Assembly: GCF_041060425.1 (NCBI RefSeq)
Contig: NZ_JAULBC010000001.1
Coordinates: forward strand, 248,001 to 312,000
DNA length: 64,000 bases
Origin: Danxiaibacter flavus
GTDB taxonomy: Bacteria; Bacteroidota; Bacteroidia; Chitinophagales; Chitinophagaceae
Reading direction: 5' to 3'
Made by a program: the position numbers and the translations under genes. The notes under the pieces were generated by a model. The model was not told where the DNA came from and did not search any database. It saw nothing but the letters and a program-made list of their open reading frames with translations. Of the stretch, positions 8,752 to 17,542 are shown one piece after another (within the stretch, counting starts at the first letter, position 1; each line of letters opens with the position of its first letter).

Positions 8752-9393
8752 ATGATCTCCATCTCGTTCTTTACATTCAGTCCTATCCAGGAAAATACAT
8801 ATTTGCTCCACAACGAAAAAGGCGAAGCGCTTATTATAGATCCGGGTTGTTATTTTTCCGCTGAGAATGAAACGTTAAAAGAGCATATTTTAAAGGCTGG
8901 ATTAACACCTGTTCAGCTACTTAATACCCACTGTCACCTGGATCATGTTTTTGGGAATAAATGGGTGGCTAAAACATACGGTTTGGAACTATACATACAT
9001 CCTGATGAAGAGAAGATGCTGGAGCTGGCGCCACAATCAGGATTGATGTATGGCCTGGGCTTTGACAATTACAAGGGGTCTTTACATTTTCTCAACGAAG
9101 GAGATGTTGTGAAACTAGGGGATGATGAACTAAAAGTTATTCTTGCGCCAGGCCATTCACCCGGCAGTATTTGCTTCTATAACGAAAAGCAGCATTTTTT
9201 AATTGGGGGAGATGTACTATTCCAGGAAAGCATCGGCAGAACGGATCTTCCTTTTGGAAATCATGAACAGTTACTGAAAAACATAAAGGAGAAGCTGTAT
9301 ATTTTGCCGGACGAGACAGTTGTCTATCCCGGACATGGGCCATCAACAACAATCGGGCACGAAAAAAAGCACAATCCGTTTGTGAGAGCATAG
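8752..9393 (+). CDS. MBL-fold metallohydrolase (glyoxalase II-like)
   Basis: This 213-residue cytoplasmic protein has a complete metallo-beta-lactamase metal site: H60-x-H62-x-D64-H65 in THCHLDH, H135 in the loop APGHSPGS, D154 in GGDVLF, and H195 in YPGHGP. Length and motif order match the small hydroxyacylglutathione-hydrolase-like MBL proteins that hydrolyse thioesters. The real substrate cannot be told from sequence. It is a single gene, transcribed away from the TolB-like gene and ending at a shared bidirectional terminator. Confidence 0.9.
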   Translation: MISISFFTFSPIQENTYLLHNEKGEALIIDPGCYFSAENETLKEHILKAGLTPVQLLNTHCHLDHVFGNKWVAKTYGLELYIHPDEEKMLELAPQSGLMYGLGFDNYKGSLHFLNEGDVVKLGDDELKVILAPGHSPGSICFYNEKQHFLIGGDVLFQESIGRTDLPFGNHEQLLKNIKEKLYILPDETVVYPGHGPSTTIGHEKKHNPFVRA

Positions 9394-9424
9394 AGGTTAA
9401 TTTTGATTATCGATGATAAAAAAC

Positions 9425-9460
9425 AAAAGCTGCTTAACGGAATGCCGGGAAGCAGCTTTT
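9425..9460. terminator. Bidirectional terminator
   Basis: The perfect 11-bp stem AAAAGCTGCTT/AAGCAGCTTTT has a 14-nt loop and sits between two convergent genes (MBL protein and NIPSNAP protein). It carries A and T tracts usable in both directions. Confidence 0.85.
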
Positions 9461-9481
9461 GCCATAATAGCTTAGGCTTAT

Positions 9482-10267
9482 TTAATAATCAGAGTATTCT
9501 GTTGGATGCAGAAAAATGATGTCGCTTTTTGAAACAGTATTTTTATATTCTGGCATTGCGGACAATTTTTTCCAAAACGCATCATCGGAAAATGCCTTCC
9601 AATGAGCATCCCTGTCGGCCATATTTTCAAACGTTGTCATATACATCAGGTTAGGCATACGGCTACCTGCGATAACTTCGGAATAGAAAACAGCATTAAA
9701 GTTTAATCTTTTAAACAGATCAATCTCGCCGCCTTCATTAAACATTTCCACTTTTTTGCGATACAGCTTTTCTGTTGGTCCTTCATAACTGCGAAGTTCA
9801 TAAATACGTTCTGACTTAGGTCCTTTGAGATTTGGTTTGGAAGACTCTGGTGCCAGGTGAAATGCATGTAATAAAATGGATTCGAAGCGGGTAAATGGTG
9901 CCTGGTTATAAGCTGCATCAATATAGTCTTTACCCGCAGATATATAGGCTGCGTCGTTGTCCAGTTTCTTTTGAATGCCTGTCATGTTCTCCAGAGATCC
10001 AAACGGAATGAGTACATAGAAAGATTTTACGGCTGCAGTATCGTTGGCAACAGCTTTAAACGCACCCACAGAGCTAACACCATTCCTGTGCAACGCCGGT
10101 ATAAGTGCCTGCTGAAGATACGTGTCAATTGCTTTTTCCTGGGAAGCAGAAGTGTAATGGTAAACTTTGAGTTCGTAATACTCCCTTTTTTTGTCTTTCG
10201 CAGTGGCAGCAAACGATAGGAATAATGCAATGCAAACGGTTGCATATTGCTTTAGAAAATTTCTCAT
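9482..10267 (-). CDS. Secreted NIPSNAP-family protein
   Basis: This 261-residue protein has a signal peptide (MRNFLKQYATVCIALFLSFA, cleavage near residue 23). Two ferredoxin-like NIPSNAP units follow, the first starting YYELKVYHYTS and the second starting RIYELRSYEGPTEKLYRKK. The family is a dimeric alpha/beta fold with no agreed biochemical role; bacterial members are often exported. The next gene upstream on the same strand is the OsmC protein, 61 bp away, so they may share a transcript. Confidence 0.88.
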   Translation of the reverse strand: MRNFLKQYATVCIALFLSFAATAKDKKREYYELKVYHYTSASQEKAIDTYLQQALIPALHRNGVSSVGAFKAVANDTAAVKSFYVLIPFGSLENMTGIQKKLDNDAAYISAGKDYIDAAYNQAPFTRFESILLHAFHLAPESSKPNLKGPKSERIYELRSYEGPTEKLYRKKVEMFNEGGEIDLFKRLNFNAVFYSEVIAGSRMPNLMYMTTFENMADRDAHWKAFSDDAFWKKLSAMPEYKNTVSKSDIIFLHPTEYSDY

Positions 10268-10328
10268 AATAACAAGATTGGTGTTTTAAAGTGGATCTAA
10301 AGGTATCCAAATTAGGATAGCATGCCAA

Positions 10329-10820
10329 TTAAATGGGTTTTGCTAAGGAATTATTTAGTATGCAATTCGGCACTGTCTTGACCGGGAAGTTGCATGAGTT
10401 AGCGATAAAGCAGTATTGGTGTGCTTTTTCATGTAATTCATTTGCCAGCTCAAGTTTGGCCGCATCGGAAATTACCACTTCCGGGTACAGAATAACTTCT
10501 GTGAAACGGCCGCTTCCGTTTGCTTCTTCCGTCATTTCGCCCTTAGCTGTGTCTGAATAACTTTCTACTATAATACCTGCTTCTGAACACAAATGAAGGT
10601 ACCAAAGCATATGACAGGAAGAAAGTGAGGCTACCAGCAATTCTTCCGGATTGTACCTTGTTTTATCGCCCCTGAACGAAGGATCTGACGATGCTGGTAT
10701 TTCCGGTTTGTTTTCTACCGCTATTATATGGCTTCGCTCATAAGATGTGTAACTTTTGGTGCCCTGTCCCGTATTGCCGGTCCAGTTAAGTGAGGTTTGA
10801 TAGTGGTGTGTTTTGGCCAT
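10329..10820 (-). CDS. OsmC/Ohr-family protein
   Basis: This 163-residue protein has the OsmC fold signature. The peroxidatic cysteine C69 is in LLVASLSSCHMLWYL and the second conserved cysteine C137 is in HEKAHQYCFIA; an additional C143 lies close by. Family members reduce organic hydroperoxides using dithiol reductants. The catalytic arginine of the family would be R50 or R55. It sits directly downstream of a Crp/Fnr-type regulator, separated by a terminator, so it probably has its own promoter between 10821 and 10849. Confidence 0.9.
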   Translation of the reverse strand: MAKTHHYQTSLNWTGNTGQGTKSYTSYERSHIIAVENKPEIPASSDPSFRGDKTRYNPEELLVASLSSCHMLWYLHLCSEAGIIVESYSDTAKGEMTEEANGSGRFTEVILYPEVVISDAAKLELANELHEKAHQYCFIANSCNFPVKTVPNCILNNSLAKPI

Positions 10821-10849
10821 TAACGAAGATTTTGGTTTTATAGAATAAT

Positions 10850-10875
10850 AAAAGCCCGCTTAGGGGCGGGCTTTT
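10850..10875 (-). terminator. Rho-independent terminator after the Crp/Fnr gene
   Basis: The perfect 10-bp stem AAAAGCCCGC/GCGGGCTTTT has a 6-nt loop and lies 30 bp past the stop of the regulator gene. It separates that gene from the OsmC gene. Confidence 0.85.
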
Positions 10876-10905
10876 CGATAATATCTTAAAATAAGTTCAC
10901 CAGGG

Positions 10906-11619
10906 TTAATCCTGCAGGTTCGCAGTTCTCAACAACTGTTTTGAGTTGGTGATTTTTATCTTTTTGCCCTCAAGGTCGATCATGCCGTCCTTTTTAAACT
11001 CGGATAGAAGACGAATGGTCGATTCGGTGGCGGTTCCAACAAGGTTGGCGATCTCTTCTCTCGACAATCTTACATTCAATGTAGTGCCATCGGGTTCGCA
11101 GCCGTATGTTTCTTTTATAAAGAGCAGCGTTTCGGCCAGTCTTTCCCTAACAGGTTTCTGAGCGAGGTGCGTTAGTTTAACTTCTGCACGATGCAATTCG
11201 TTACTCAGTAATTTCATCATTTCGAAAGAGATACCCGCATCTTTCTTTAAAACGGAAACAAAAAGATCTTTAGGAATAAAACAAACATTGGCATCTTCCA
11301 GGGCAATTGCGGAAGCACTGTACCGGTCTCCACTAAGAAGGGCCCGGTAGCCAATAACATCTCCTCCCTTCAAAAGACGGATAATCTGTTCTTTTCCGTC
11401 GTCACCGAGGTGAGATAGCTTTATTTTCCCTGAATTAATGCAATAAATTCCAAAGGGGTAGGATCCCTCATTAAAAATTACCTGTCCTTTCCGATAAAAA
11501 TTGCAAACCTTGTAATTGTCAATTTCCGATAAATTTTCGTCTTTAGCTGAACAAAGTAGCGAAGTGAAATGGTGTTCGCAGTGGTGGCAATCTAAGCATT
11601 CATTTGATGGTAACTTCAT
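10906..11619 (-). CDS. Crp/Fnr-family transcriptional regulator with N-terminal cysteine cluster
   Basis: This 237-residue protein has a cyclic-nucleotide-binding-like beta roll (about 35-150; GQVIFNEGSYPFGIYCINSG) and a C-terminal Crp-type HTH (LSREEIANLVGTATESTIRLL, about 178-200). The recognition helix has E-S-x-x-R. The N-terminus holds C8, C11, C14 and C23 among many histidines (CLDCHHCEHH), plus C38. This is suggestive of an Fe-S or metal sensor as in Fnr, though the spacing is not that of the E. coli protein. ATG 11619 starts just before this cluster; a longer in-frame start adds non-conserved residues. Oxygen or redox control of neighbouring genes such as osmC is plausible but unproven. 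Confidence 0.9.
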   Translation of the reverse strand: MKLPSNECLDCHHCEHHFTSLLCSAKDENLSEIDNYKVCNFYRKGQVIFNEGSYPFGIYCINSGKIKLSHLGDDGKEQIIRLLKGGDVIGYRALLSGDRYSASAIALEDANVCFIPKDLFVSVLKKDAGISFEMMKLLSNELHRAEVKLTHLAQKPVRERLAETLLFIKETYGCEPDGTTLNVRLSREEIANLVGTATESTIRLLSEFKKDGMIDLEGKKIKITNSKQLLRTANLQD

Positions 11620-11688
11620 GTAGAGCCATTTTGAGCCGCAAAGATACCTTATAATGACACACAAAATAGCGCCCAAACTAATTGATTT

Positions 11689-11704
11689 GGATATAAATAT
11701 ATCC
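11689..11704. promoter_or_regulatory. Perfect palindrome GGATATA-AA-TATATCC upstream of the Crp/Fnr gene
   Basis: Seven-bp arms with a 2-bp centre lie 70 bp upstream of the regulator's start. Size and symmetry fit a dimeric regulator site, possibly autoregulatory. It does not match the classical Fnr box TTGAT-N4-ATCAA. Confidence 0.4.
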
Positions 11705-11800
11705 CTCTAACGCAAATGCAAGGTCCGTAAGGCGGAAATTGCATTTGGTTGGTTATAAATTCAAATGAAAAAATACCGCATGGATGAACGTTGCATTCCG

Positions 11801-11823
11801 GAGACGTTGCAATGCAACGTCTC
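11801..11823. repeat. Palindromic element GAGACGTTGC-aat-GCAACGTCTC
   Basis: This is a perfect 10-bp inverted repeat with a 3-bp centre that ends at the last base of the downstream gene's stop codon. A partial echo (GAACGTTGCATTCCG) lies just beyond at 11786-11800. It may serve as a weak terminator, but there is no T-run; a dispersed palindromic repeat is more likely. Confidence 0.55.
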
Positions 11824-12377
11824 TACGAGAACAACCCTTTAATCGTATTTAATATTCCGCCGCTGTTACCCTTAAACATTGCCATTGCATCCTGCAAATC
11901 TGTATCGCCATCGCCATCAACGTCAAACGCACCGCTTTGAAATTTTGTCATTAATGACTGGACATCGAATCCACCTGTTCCGCCGCCAGACAATTGATTA
12001 AAAATGCCCTGCAGATTAAAACTTCCATCATTCGCATCATTGGTTTTGCTCACCAGTTGTTGCAAAACATTTGGTATAAGGCTGCCGGCCATACTTCCTG
12101 CCTGGGCTTCATTTAGCCCGAATTTACTCATAATATCCTGCGTAAAGCCGCTCTGTATGTTTTGCGTAACAGTGCTTGACGCTACATTGCCGCTATTGCT
12201 AAACATATTCAGCACATCTTTTAATCCACCACCGGCTATAGCATTCTGCAAGCCGCTTGTGATGGAATTGCCGGCCATGGCAACAGCTTCTTCATTACGT
12301 TCATTTGGAATGTCCGGATTATTGATAATTGAGCTGTCACCCTGTTGTGTGATAAGGCTAAGAAGATTCTCTAGCAT
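11823..12377 (-). CDS. Small protein with one EF-hand-like calcium loop
   Basis: This 184-residue protein has no signal peptide. It is rich in Gly, Ser, Asn and Gln with helices around residues 15-45 and 75-110. Near the C-terminus it carries DVDGDGDTDLQDA, the D-x-D-x-D-G / dockerin-like calcium-binding loop, followed by a helix (MAMFKGNSGGILNTIKGLF). The N-terminal half resembles DUF937-type proteins in composition only. Its stop codon overlaps a palindromic element. No function can be assigned; calcium binding is inferred from the loop. Confidence 0.7.
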   Translation of the reverse strand: MLENLLSLITQQGDSSIINNPDIPNERNEEAVAMAGNSITSGLQNAIAGGGLKDVLNMFSNSGNVASSTVTQNIQSGFTQDIMSKFGLNEAQAGSMAGSLIPNVLQQLVSKTNDANDGSFNLQGIFNQLSGGGTGGFDVQSLMTKFQSGAFDVDGDGDTDLQDAMAMFKGNSGGILNTIKGLFS

Positions 12378-12440
12378 ATGAAGTTTTTAGAATAGAAAAG
12401 TACTAAAGCAAAATGGAAAATACCAGTGTTGAGGAAGAAA

Positions 12441-12653
12441 AAGCTTAAAGACTGAAGCTCAAAGCCTAAAGCCTAAAGCTCAAAGCCTAAAGCTCAAAGC
12501 CAGGCAACTCCAATTAGAGTGATTACAGGTATTTTGCTTAAAAAGCCGAATACACGGTACCCCCTCAGAACAAAATATTTAGTAGTTTATTTTAATTGCG
12601 CTTTCTAAAATTGAACAGCCAGTTCTAGGCTTTGGGCTTTAGGCTCTAAGCTT
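12441..12653. repeat. Heptad-periodic intergenic repeat with facing arm (motif AAGCCTA/AAGCTCA)
   Basis: Nine consecutive 7-bp units run from 12441 to 12503 (AAGCTTA, AAGACTG, AAGCTCA, AAGCCTA, AAGCCTA, AAGCTCA and so on). A complementary set of four (TAGGCTT, TGGGCTT, TAGGCTC, TAAGCTT) runs from 12626 to 12653, just before the stop of the M23 peptidase. The two arms could fold into a long RNA hairpin. Confidence 0.75.
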
Positions 12654-12655
12654 AA

Positions 12656-13627
12656 CTAGTCAAAACTCTGGTTGCTGGCGGTGGCCAGTTTCAACAGCCG
12701 GTCGTATTGTTCGGGGGTGAGATCATTGTAGAAATAATAAACCGGATCTACAGGCTGGCCGTTGCGATGTACTTCATAGTGGCAATGTGGTCCTGTGCTT
12801 TTTCCGGTACTTCCCACATAGCCGATAACTTCACCTCTTTTTACCCTGGTGCCATTTCTGGCTTTGATGCGTACCATATGGCCGTACAGCGTTTCATAAC
12901 CATAGCCATGATTAACTACTACATGGTTTCCATAACCACCTTCATTATAGCTGGCTTCTTTAACAACGCCGTCTGCAGTGGCATATATCGGAGTTCCCTG
13001 CGGTGCCGCGAAGTCTAACCCTGCGTGAAATTTTCCGATCTTATAAATCGGGTCAATGCGTGTTCCAAAGCCAGAGGCAACGCGCGTGAGGTTTTTGTTG
13101 GCTACGGGCTGTATCGCGGGAATAGCCGCAATCAGCTTTTCCTTGTTTTTAATAAGGTTGTTGATGTCGTCATAAGATTTTGCCTGGTAGGCTATCCGAA
13201 GGGTTAGATTGTTTAACTGGCTACTAATGCTGTCAACCAGTTCGCTGTTCCCCAGGCTTTGCACCAGCTGAATTTCCTTATCGGCCTGCATGGCTTTAAG
13301 CCTTGCACTGTCAGGGATTGGGGAAGATTCAAAAATGGAGCGGTACACATCATTATCTCTTTTTTCCAACTCGCCCATTTTCTGTTGCAACTGTACTACT
13401 TGCTGGCTCAGTAACTTGTAATTGTCATTCAGCGCCTCATTTTTTTGCTTTAATATCAACTCCTTGGGAGAATCTATGTAACGGAACGCAATGGCCACAA
13501 TAATACCTGCAGTAACAAGTGCAGATGCTATAAATCCAAAAATACGCAGCAACTTCACCCTTATAGGGGTAATGAGTTTTTCGTATCTTAAAGTATGTGT
13601 GTTATAATAGTATTTAATCTTTTTCAT
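12656..13627 (-). CDS. Membrane-anchored M23 (LytM) peptidoglycan endopeptidase
   Basis: This 323-residue protein has one N-terminal membrane helix (about 29-49), a coiled coil (55-95) and a C-terminal LytM domain from about residue 180. All metal and catalytic residues are present: H201-x3-D205 in HAGLDF, H250 in YGHM, and H281-x-H283 in GPHCHYEV, so it should be an active zinc endopeptidase cutting peptide cross-links in the periplasm. ATG 13627 gives the standard start MKKIKYYYNTHTLRYEK; the longer frame to 13723 is upstream noise. It is divergent from alaS. Confidence 0.93.
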   Translation of the reverse strand: MKKIKYYYNTHTLRYEKLITPIRVKLLRIFGFIASALVTAGIIVAIAFRYIDSPKELILKQKNEALNDNYKLLSQQVVQLQQKMGELEKRDNDVYRSIFESSPIPDSARLKAMQADKEIQLVQSLGNSELVDSISSQLNNLTLRIAYQAKSYDDINNLIKNKEKLIAAIPAIQPVANKNLTRVASGFGTRIDPIYKIGKFHAGLDFAAPQGTPIYATADGVVKEASYNEGGYGNHVVVNHGYGYETLYGHMVRIKARNGTRVKRGEVIGYVGSTGKSTGPHCHYEVHRNGQPVDPVYYFYNDLTPEQYDRLLKLATASNQSFD

Positions 13628-13803
13628 AACGGGTATGCGGGAGTTTTTCAGTTTGGCACTCGCAATCAGCAAAATCTGTTCCGAAAGTGACGCAGATATT
13701 TTCTCTTGTAACCGGCCTGGCATTCGCCCGGCGTCAATGCATAACTAATGTTTTTCATCGCTTCGCCGGCAATTCACATCCGTTACATCTCACACCAAAC
13801 CTT

Positions 13804-13811
13804 TACCTTTG
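13804..13811 (+). promoter_or_regulatory. Bacteroidota -7 promoter box TACCTTTG for alaS
   Basis: This is an exact match to TAnnTTTG 69 bp upstream of the alaS start, in the divergent gap with the M23 peptidase gene. No clear TTG -33 element was found at the usual distance. Confidence 0.55.
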
Positions 13812-13879
13812 TTGCCCTTTGTAAAAAACAAAGATAGCTGCTAATACAGCAAACCAAAGTCAAATTTTATTGAAAGATT

Positions 13880-16507
13880 ATGTTATCAAGCGTTGAGATA
13901 AGACAAAAATTCCTCGATTTTTTTGTATCGAAAGGTCATCAGATTGTTCCTTCTGCTCCGATTGTTGTAAAGAACGATCCTACGTTGCTGTTTACCAATG
14001 CCGGCATGAACCAGTTTAAGGATTATTTTTTGGGTAATAAAACTCCGCAATCAGCGCGTGTTGCAGATACTCAGAAGTGCTTGCGCGTAAGCGGAAAACA
14101 CAACGACCTGGAAGAAGTTGGGGTGGATACTTACCACCATACAATGTTCGAGATGCTTGGTAACTGGAGCTTTGGAGATTATTTTAAGAAAGAAGCCATT
14201 GAATGGAGCTGGGAGTTGCTGACAAACGTATTTAAGATTCCCGTTGACAGAATTTATGTATCTGTTTTTGAAGGAGATGCTACGGAAGGACTGCCGAAAG
14301 ATGAAGAGGCTTTTGAAGAATGGAAAAAATGGATAGCAGAGGATAGAATACTACTGGGTAAAAAGAAAGACAATTTCTGGGAAATGGGTGATACCGGTCC
14401 GTGCGGGCCATGTACCGAAATACATGTTGACTGTAGAAATGATGAAGAGAGAGCTGCCGTGGATGGAAAATCTTTGGTGAACAATGATCACCCACAGGTT
14501 ATTGAAATATGGAACAATGTATTCATGCAGTTCAACCGCCTGAAGGATGGACGGCTGGAACCATTGCCTGCCAAGCATGTGGATACGGGAATGGGCTTTG
14601 AAAGACTTGTTCGTGTGTTGCAGAACAAGCAAAGCAATTATGATACGGATGTATTTTCCGGAACGATTGGTGCCATCGCAAAAATTACAGGTAATACTTA
14701 TGATGGAAGTGATAGCAAGCAGGCTGTTGCCTTTCGTGTGCTGGCAGATCATATCCGTGCCATTGCTTTCTCTATAGCTGATGGTCAGCTTCCTTCCAAT
14801 ACAGGCGCCGGTTATGTGATCAGAAGGATTTTAAGACGTGCTGTTCGCTATGCCTATTCTTACCTTGATTATAAGCAACCAATACTGTTTCAATTGATGC
14901 CGGTGCTTGCGGCTCAATTTGAGCATGTGTTTCCAGAACTTAGCAAACAAGTAGAGTTTGTGAGTAAAGTTGTGAAAGAAGAAGAAGAGTCCTTCTTACG
15001 TACGTTGGATAAGGGCTTGAAGCGAATAGACGATATTATCAAGAGCGCTTCCGGCCAGATTGAGGGAAAAGCTGCATTCGAGCTTTTTGATACATATGGA
15101 TTTCCGATCGACCTAACGAGACTGATTGCGAGCGAGAATAAACTTACCATTGATGAGCAGGGTTTTGAAAAAGAAATGGAGCAACAAAAAGGAAGGAGTC
15201 GCGCGGCAACAGCTATTGACACGGAAGACTGGATTATTTTGCATGATGATGCTGCCGTGAAATTTGTTGGATACGACGATTTGAATGTGACCACAAAAGT
15301 TATCCGTTACAGAAAGGTAAAAGCTAAAGGCAAAGAGCAATACCAGCTTGTTTTGGAAACTACGCCATTTTATGCCGAAAGCGGTGGTCAGGTTGGCGAC
15401 ACAGGGACGCTGCAATTTGAAAAAGAAGTAATAGAGGTTACAGATACCAAAAAAGAGAACGATCTTATTGTTCACTTTACTGAAAAATTGCCCTTAGAAA
15501 TAGAAGGAAAAGTAGTGGCTCATGTAAACTGGGAAAGCAGGATGCTTGCTGCTTACAACCACACGGCTACACACCTGTTGCATGCCGCATTACGGGCGGT
15601 TCTGGGGACACACGTTGCCCAAAAAGGCTCTTTTGTATCTCCGGATGTTTTGCGTTTCGATTTTTCTCATTTTGCTAAAATGACACCTGATGAAATCCGC
15701 CAGGTAGAGTTATTGGTAAATGAAAAGATCCGCGCAAACATTCCCGTTGTTATCAAAGAATTGCCGAAAGAAGAAGCAATGCAACTTGGAGCGATGGCAT
15801 TATTCGGTGAGAAATACGGCGACATTGTGCGCGTGGTGATCATCGATCCGTCGTACTCAGTAGAGCTTTGCGGAGGTACACATGTAATGCACACCGGTAT
15901 GATTGGGTTCTGCGCAATTGTATCCGAATCAGCCGTTGCTGCTGGTGTTCGCCGTATTGAAGCGCTAACCGGTCCTGCGTCTGTGCGTTTTGTAATGGAT
16001 AAAGTAGATCAGATCAAAAGCATTGGAGAACTGGTCAAATCCAGGGATCCGTTGAAGGCTATTGAAAAATTGCTGGAAGACAAAATTGCGTTGGAAAAGA
16101 AGATTGAATCTTTTGAGGCAAAACAGCTTCAGGTAATTAAAAAAGAATTGCTCGATAAGCAAACTACTTTCCCTTTAACCGAAGGACTTGATGCTGTATT
16201 TATTGGAGAAATAGTTGAAGTAAGCAATGCGGACGCATTGAAAAAATTGTGTTTTGAATTAAAAGCGACATTGGGATGTTATGCTGTTGTTCTCGCTGCA
16301 AATATTGATGGCAAGCCGAATGTTGCTGTAATGTTGGACCAGAGCATTATTGATGCAAAACAGATTGATGCGCCTACCATCATTAAAAAACATATAGCAC
16401 CACTGATCAAAGGCGGCGGCGGCGGTCAAAAAACTTTGGCTACTGCAGGTGGTACCGATGCAAGTAACTTGGATAAAGTAATAGATGTTGTAAAGAACCT
16501 TTTATAG
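13880..16507 (+). CDS. alaS: Alanyl-tRNA synthetase
   Basis: This 875-residue protein charges tRNA-Ala. The class II catalytic core is at the N-terminus (FTNAGMNQFKDYFLG; GDTGPCGPCTEIH). The editing domain carries the zinc motifs HTATHLLHAALR and CGGTH, and the C-terminal C-Ala/DHHA1 domain ends in the glycine-rich KGGGGGQKTLATAGG. Length is normal for bacterial AlaS. The start MLSSVEIRQKFLDFF is the conserved one. It has a recognisable -7 promoter box and a terminator, so it is a single-gene unit. Confidence 0.98.
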   Translation: MLSSVEIRQKFLDFFVSKGHQIVPSAPIVVKNDPTLLFTNAGMNQFKDYFLGNKTPQSARVADTQKCLRVSGKHNDLEEVGVDTYHHTMFEMLGNWSFGDYFKKEAIEWSWELLTNVFKIPVDRIYVSVFEGDATEGLPKDEEAFEEWKKWIAEDRILLGKKKDNFWEMGDTGPCGPCTEIHVDCRNDEERAAVDGKSLVNNDHPQVIEIWNNVFMQFNRLKDGRLEPLPAKHVDTGMGFERLVRVLQNKQSNYDTDVFSGTIGAIAKITGNTYDGSDSKQAVAFRVLADHIRAIAFSIADGQLPSNTGAGYVIRRILRRAVRYAYSYLDYKQPILFQLMPVLAAQFEHVFPELSKQVEFVSKVVKEEEESFLRTLDKGLKRIDDIIKSASGQIEGKAAFELFDTYGFPIDLTRLIASENKLTIDEQGFEKEMEQQKGRSRAATAIDTEDWIILHDDAAVKFVGYDDLNVTTKVIRYRKVKAKGKEQYQLVLETTPFYAESGGQVGDTGTLQFEKEVIEVTDTKKENDLIVHFTEKLPLEIEGKVVAHVNWESRMLAAYNHTATHLLHAALRAVLGTHVAQKGSFVSPDVLRFDFSHFAKMTPDEIRQVELLVNEKIRANIPVVIKELPKEEAMQLGAMALFGEKYGDIVRVVIIDPSYSVELCGGTHVMHTGMIGFCAIVSESAVAAGVRRIEALTGPASVRFVMDKVDQIKSIGELVKSRDPLKAIEKLLEDKIALEKKIESFEAKQLQVIKKELLDKQTTFPLTEGLDAVFIGEIVEVSNADALKKLCFELKATLGCYAVVLAANIDGKPNVAVMLDQSIIDAKQIDAPTIIKKHIAPLIKGGGGGQKTLATAGGTDASNLDKVIDVVKNLL

Positions 16508-16628
16508 CGTGATGCGTATTGAATAGTTAATGGTGCGGCGGTTGCGGTGAATCTCCCCGGGGATTTCTACAGACTTAACCGTTCGGGACATTTTTGTTCG
16601 GATTCGATTGGTCCAAAAATCATCTTCA

Positions 16629-16678
16629 AAAGTGAATTGGGAAGACAATTTTTAAAATGTCTCCTCAATTCACTTTTT
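16629..16678 (+). terminator. Terminator after alaS
   Basis: A long stem with small bulges (AGTGAATTG...GACA with TGTC...CAATTCACT) is followed by six T, about 120 bp past the alaS stop. The 255-bp gap 16508-16762 holds nothing else. Confidence 0.75.
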
Positions 16679-16762
16679 TATAGAACAAAATGCTGACTTT
16701 TTTTGAAATGTTTAAAAAAAATACTTCTTTTAAGAATCATTTTAAAACAACCCTATTACAGT

Positions 16763-17521
16763 ATGTTTTTTGAGTCTGGCTACCTGTATTATATCTGTAT
16801 CCTTTTGCAGGCCATCTGTGTAATTCACTGTTTGAGAAAGGGCTATCAACAAAAATGGATATGGATTATTGTTTTTCTCCCCTATGTTGGAGCGCTTGCT
16901 TATTTTTTCAGTGAAATAGTTAATGGCAACCAGGTTAAACAGGTTGGCAATACTTTTGGAGCCATTATCAATCCTTCCGGAAGCATAAAAAAATTACGTG
17001 CGCAAGTGGAGTTTTCTGACACGTTCCAAAATCGTATGGCATTAGCTGATGCATACCTCGCAACAGGCCAGGTAAATAATGCCATTGAGTTGTATGAAAG
17101 TTGCTGTAAGGGTGTTTTCGTGGAGAATGAATATTTGCTCGGCCAAATGATCGTGGCTTATAGCATGGTCGGGCGTTATGACCATATACTTCCTTTAGCC
17201 AGAAAAATTTATAACGCGCCTCAGTTTTCGCGTTCGCGGGCGCACATGTTGTATGCACTTGCACTTGAAAAAACAGGAGATAGTCAGACCGCAGAAAGCG
17301 AATTTCAAAAAATGCAGGCAAGATTTTCCTATTATGAACAGCGCTATAATTACGGTTTATTTTTAATAAGAGCCGGCCGGGATAATGATGCCAGGCAATT
17401 ATTCACCACTATAAATAAAGAGGCCCAACAATTAAGTTCCCGCGAAAAAAGGGACAATCGTATTTGGTTTGCCCGTGCCAAAGAAGCGATCCAGAAAATG
17501 GACCAGGTGGAGAAAGTGTAA
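16763..17521 (+). CDS. Membrane-anchored PLDc_N / tetratricopeptide protein
   Basis: This 252-residue protein has two N-terminal helices of the PLDc_N type (LYYICILLQAICVIHCL and WIWIIVFLPYVGALAYFF, about residues 8-55). A cytoplasmic tail of TPR-like helical pairs follows (RMALADAYLATGQVNNAIEL; AYSMVGRYDHILPLARKIY; LYALALEKTGDSQTAESEF; NYGLFLIRAGRDNDARQLF). TPR tails scaffold proteins; the PLDc_N hairpin is only an anchor. No enzymatic motif is seen. ATG 16763 is preferred over the TTG at 16703, whose extension is low-complexity. Confidence 0.8.
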   Translation: MFFESGYLYYICILLQAICVIHCLRKGYQQKWIWIIVFLPYVGALAYFFSEIVNGNQVKQVGNTFGAIINPSGSIKKLRAQVEFSDTFQNRMALADAYLATGQVNNAIELYESCCKGVFVENEYLLGQMIVAYSMVGRYDHILPLARKIYNAPQFSRSRAHMLYALALEKTGDSQTAESEFQKMQARFSYYEQRYNYGLFLIRAGRDNDARQLFTTINKEAQQLSSREKRDNRIWFARAKEAIQKMDQVEKV

Positions 17522-17542
17522 AAGTGATGCAGGCCGAAAATA

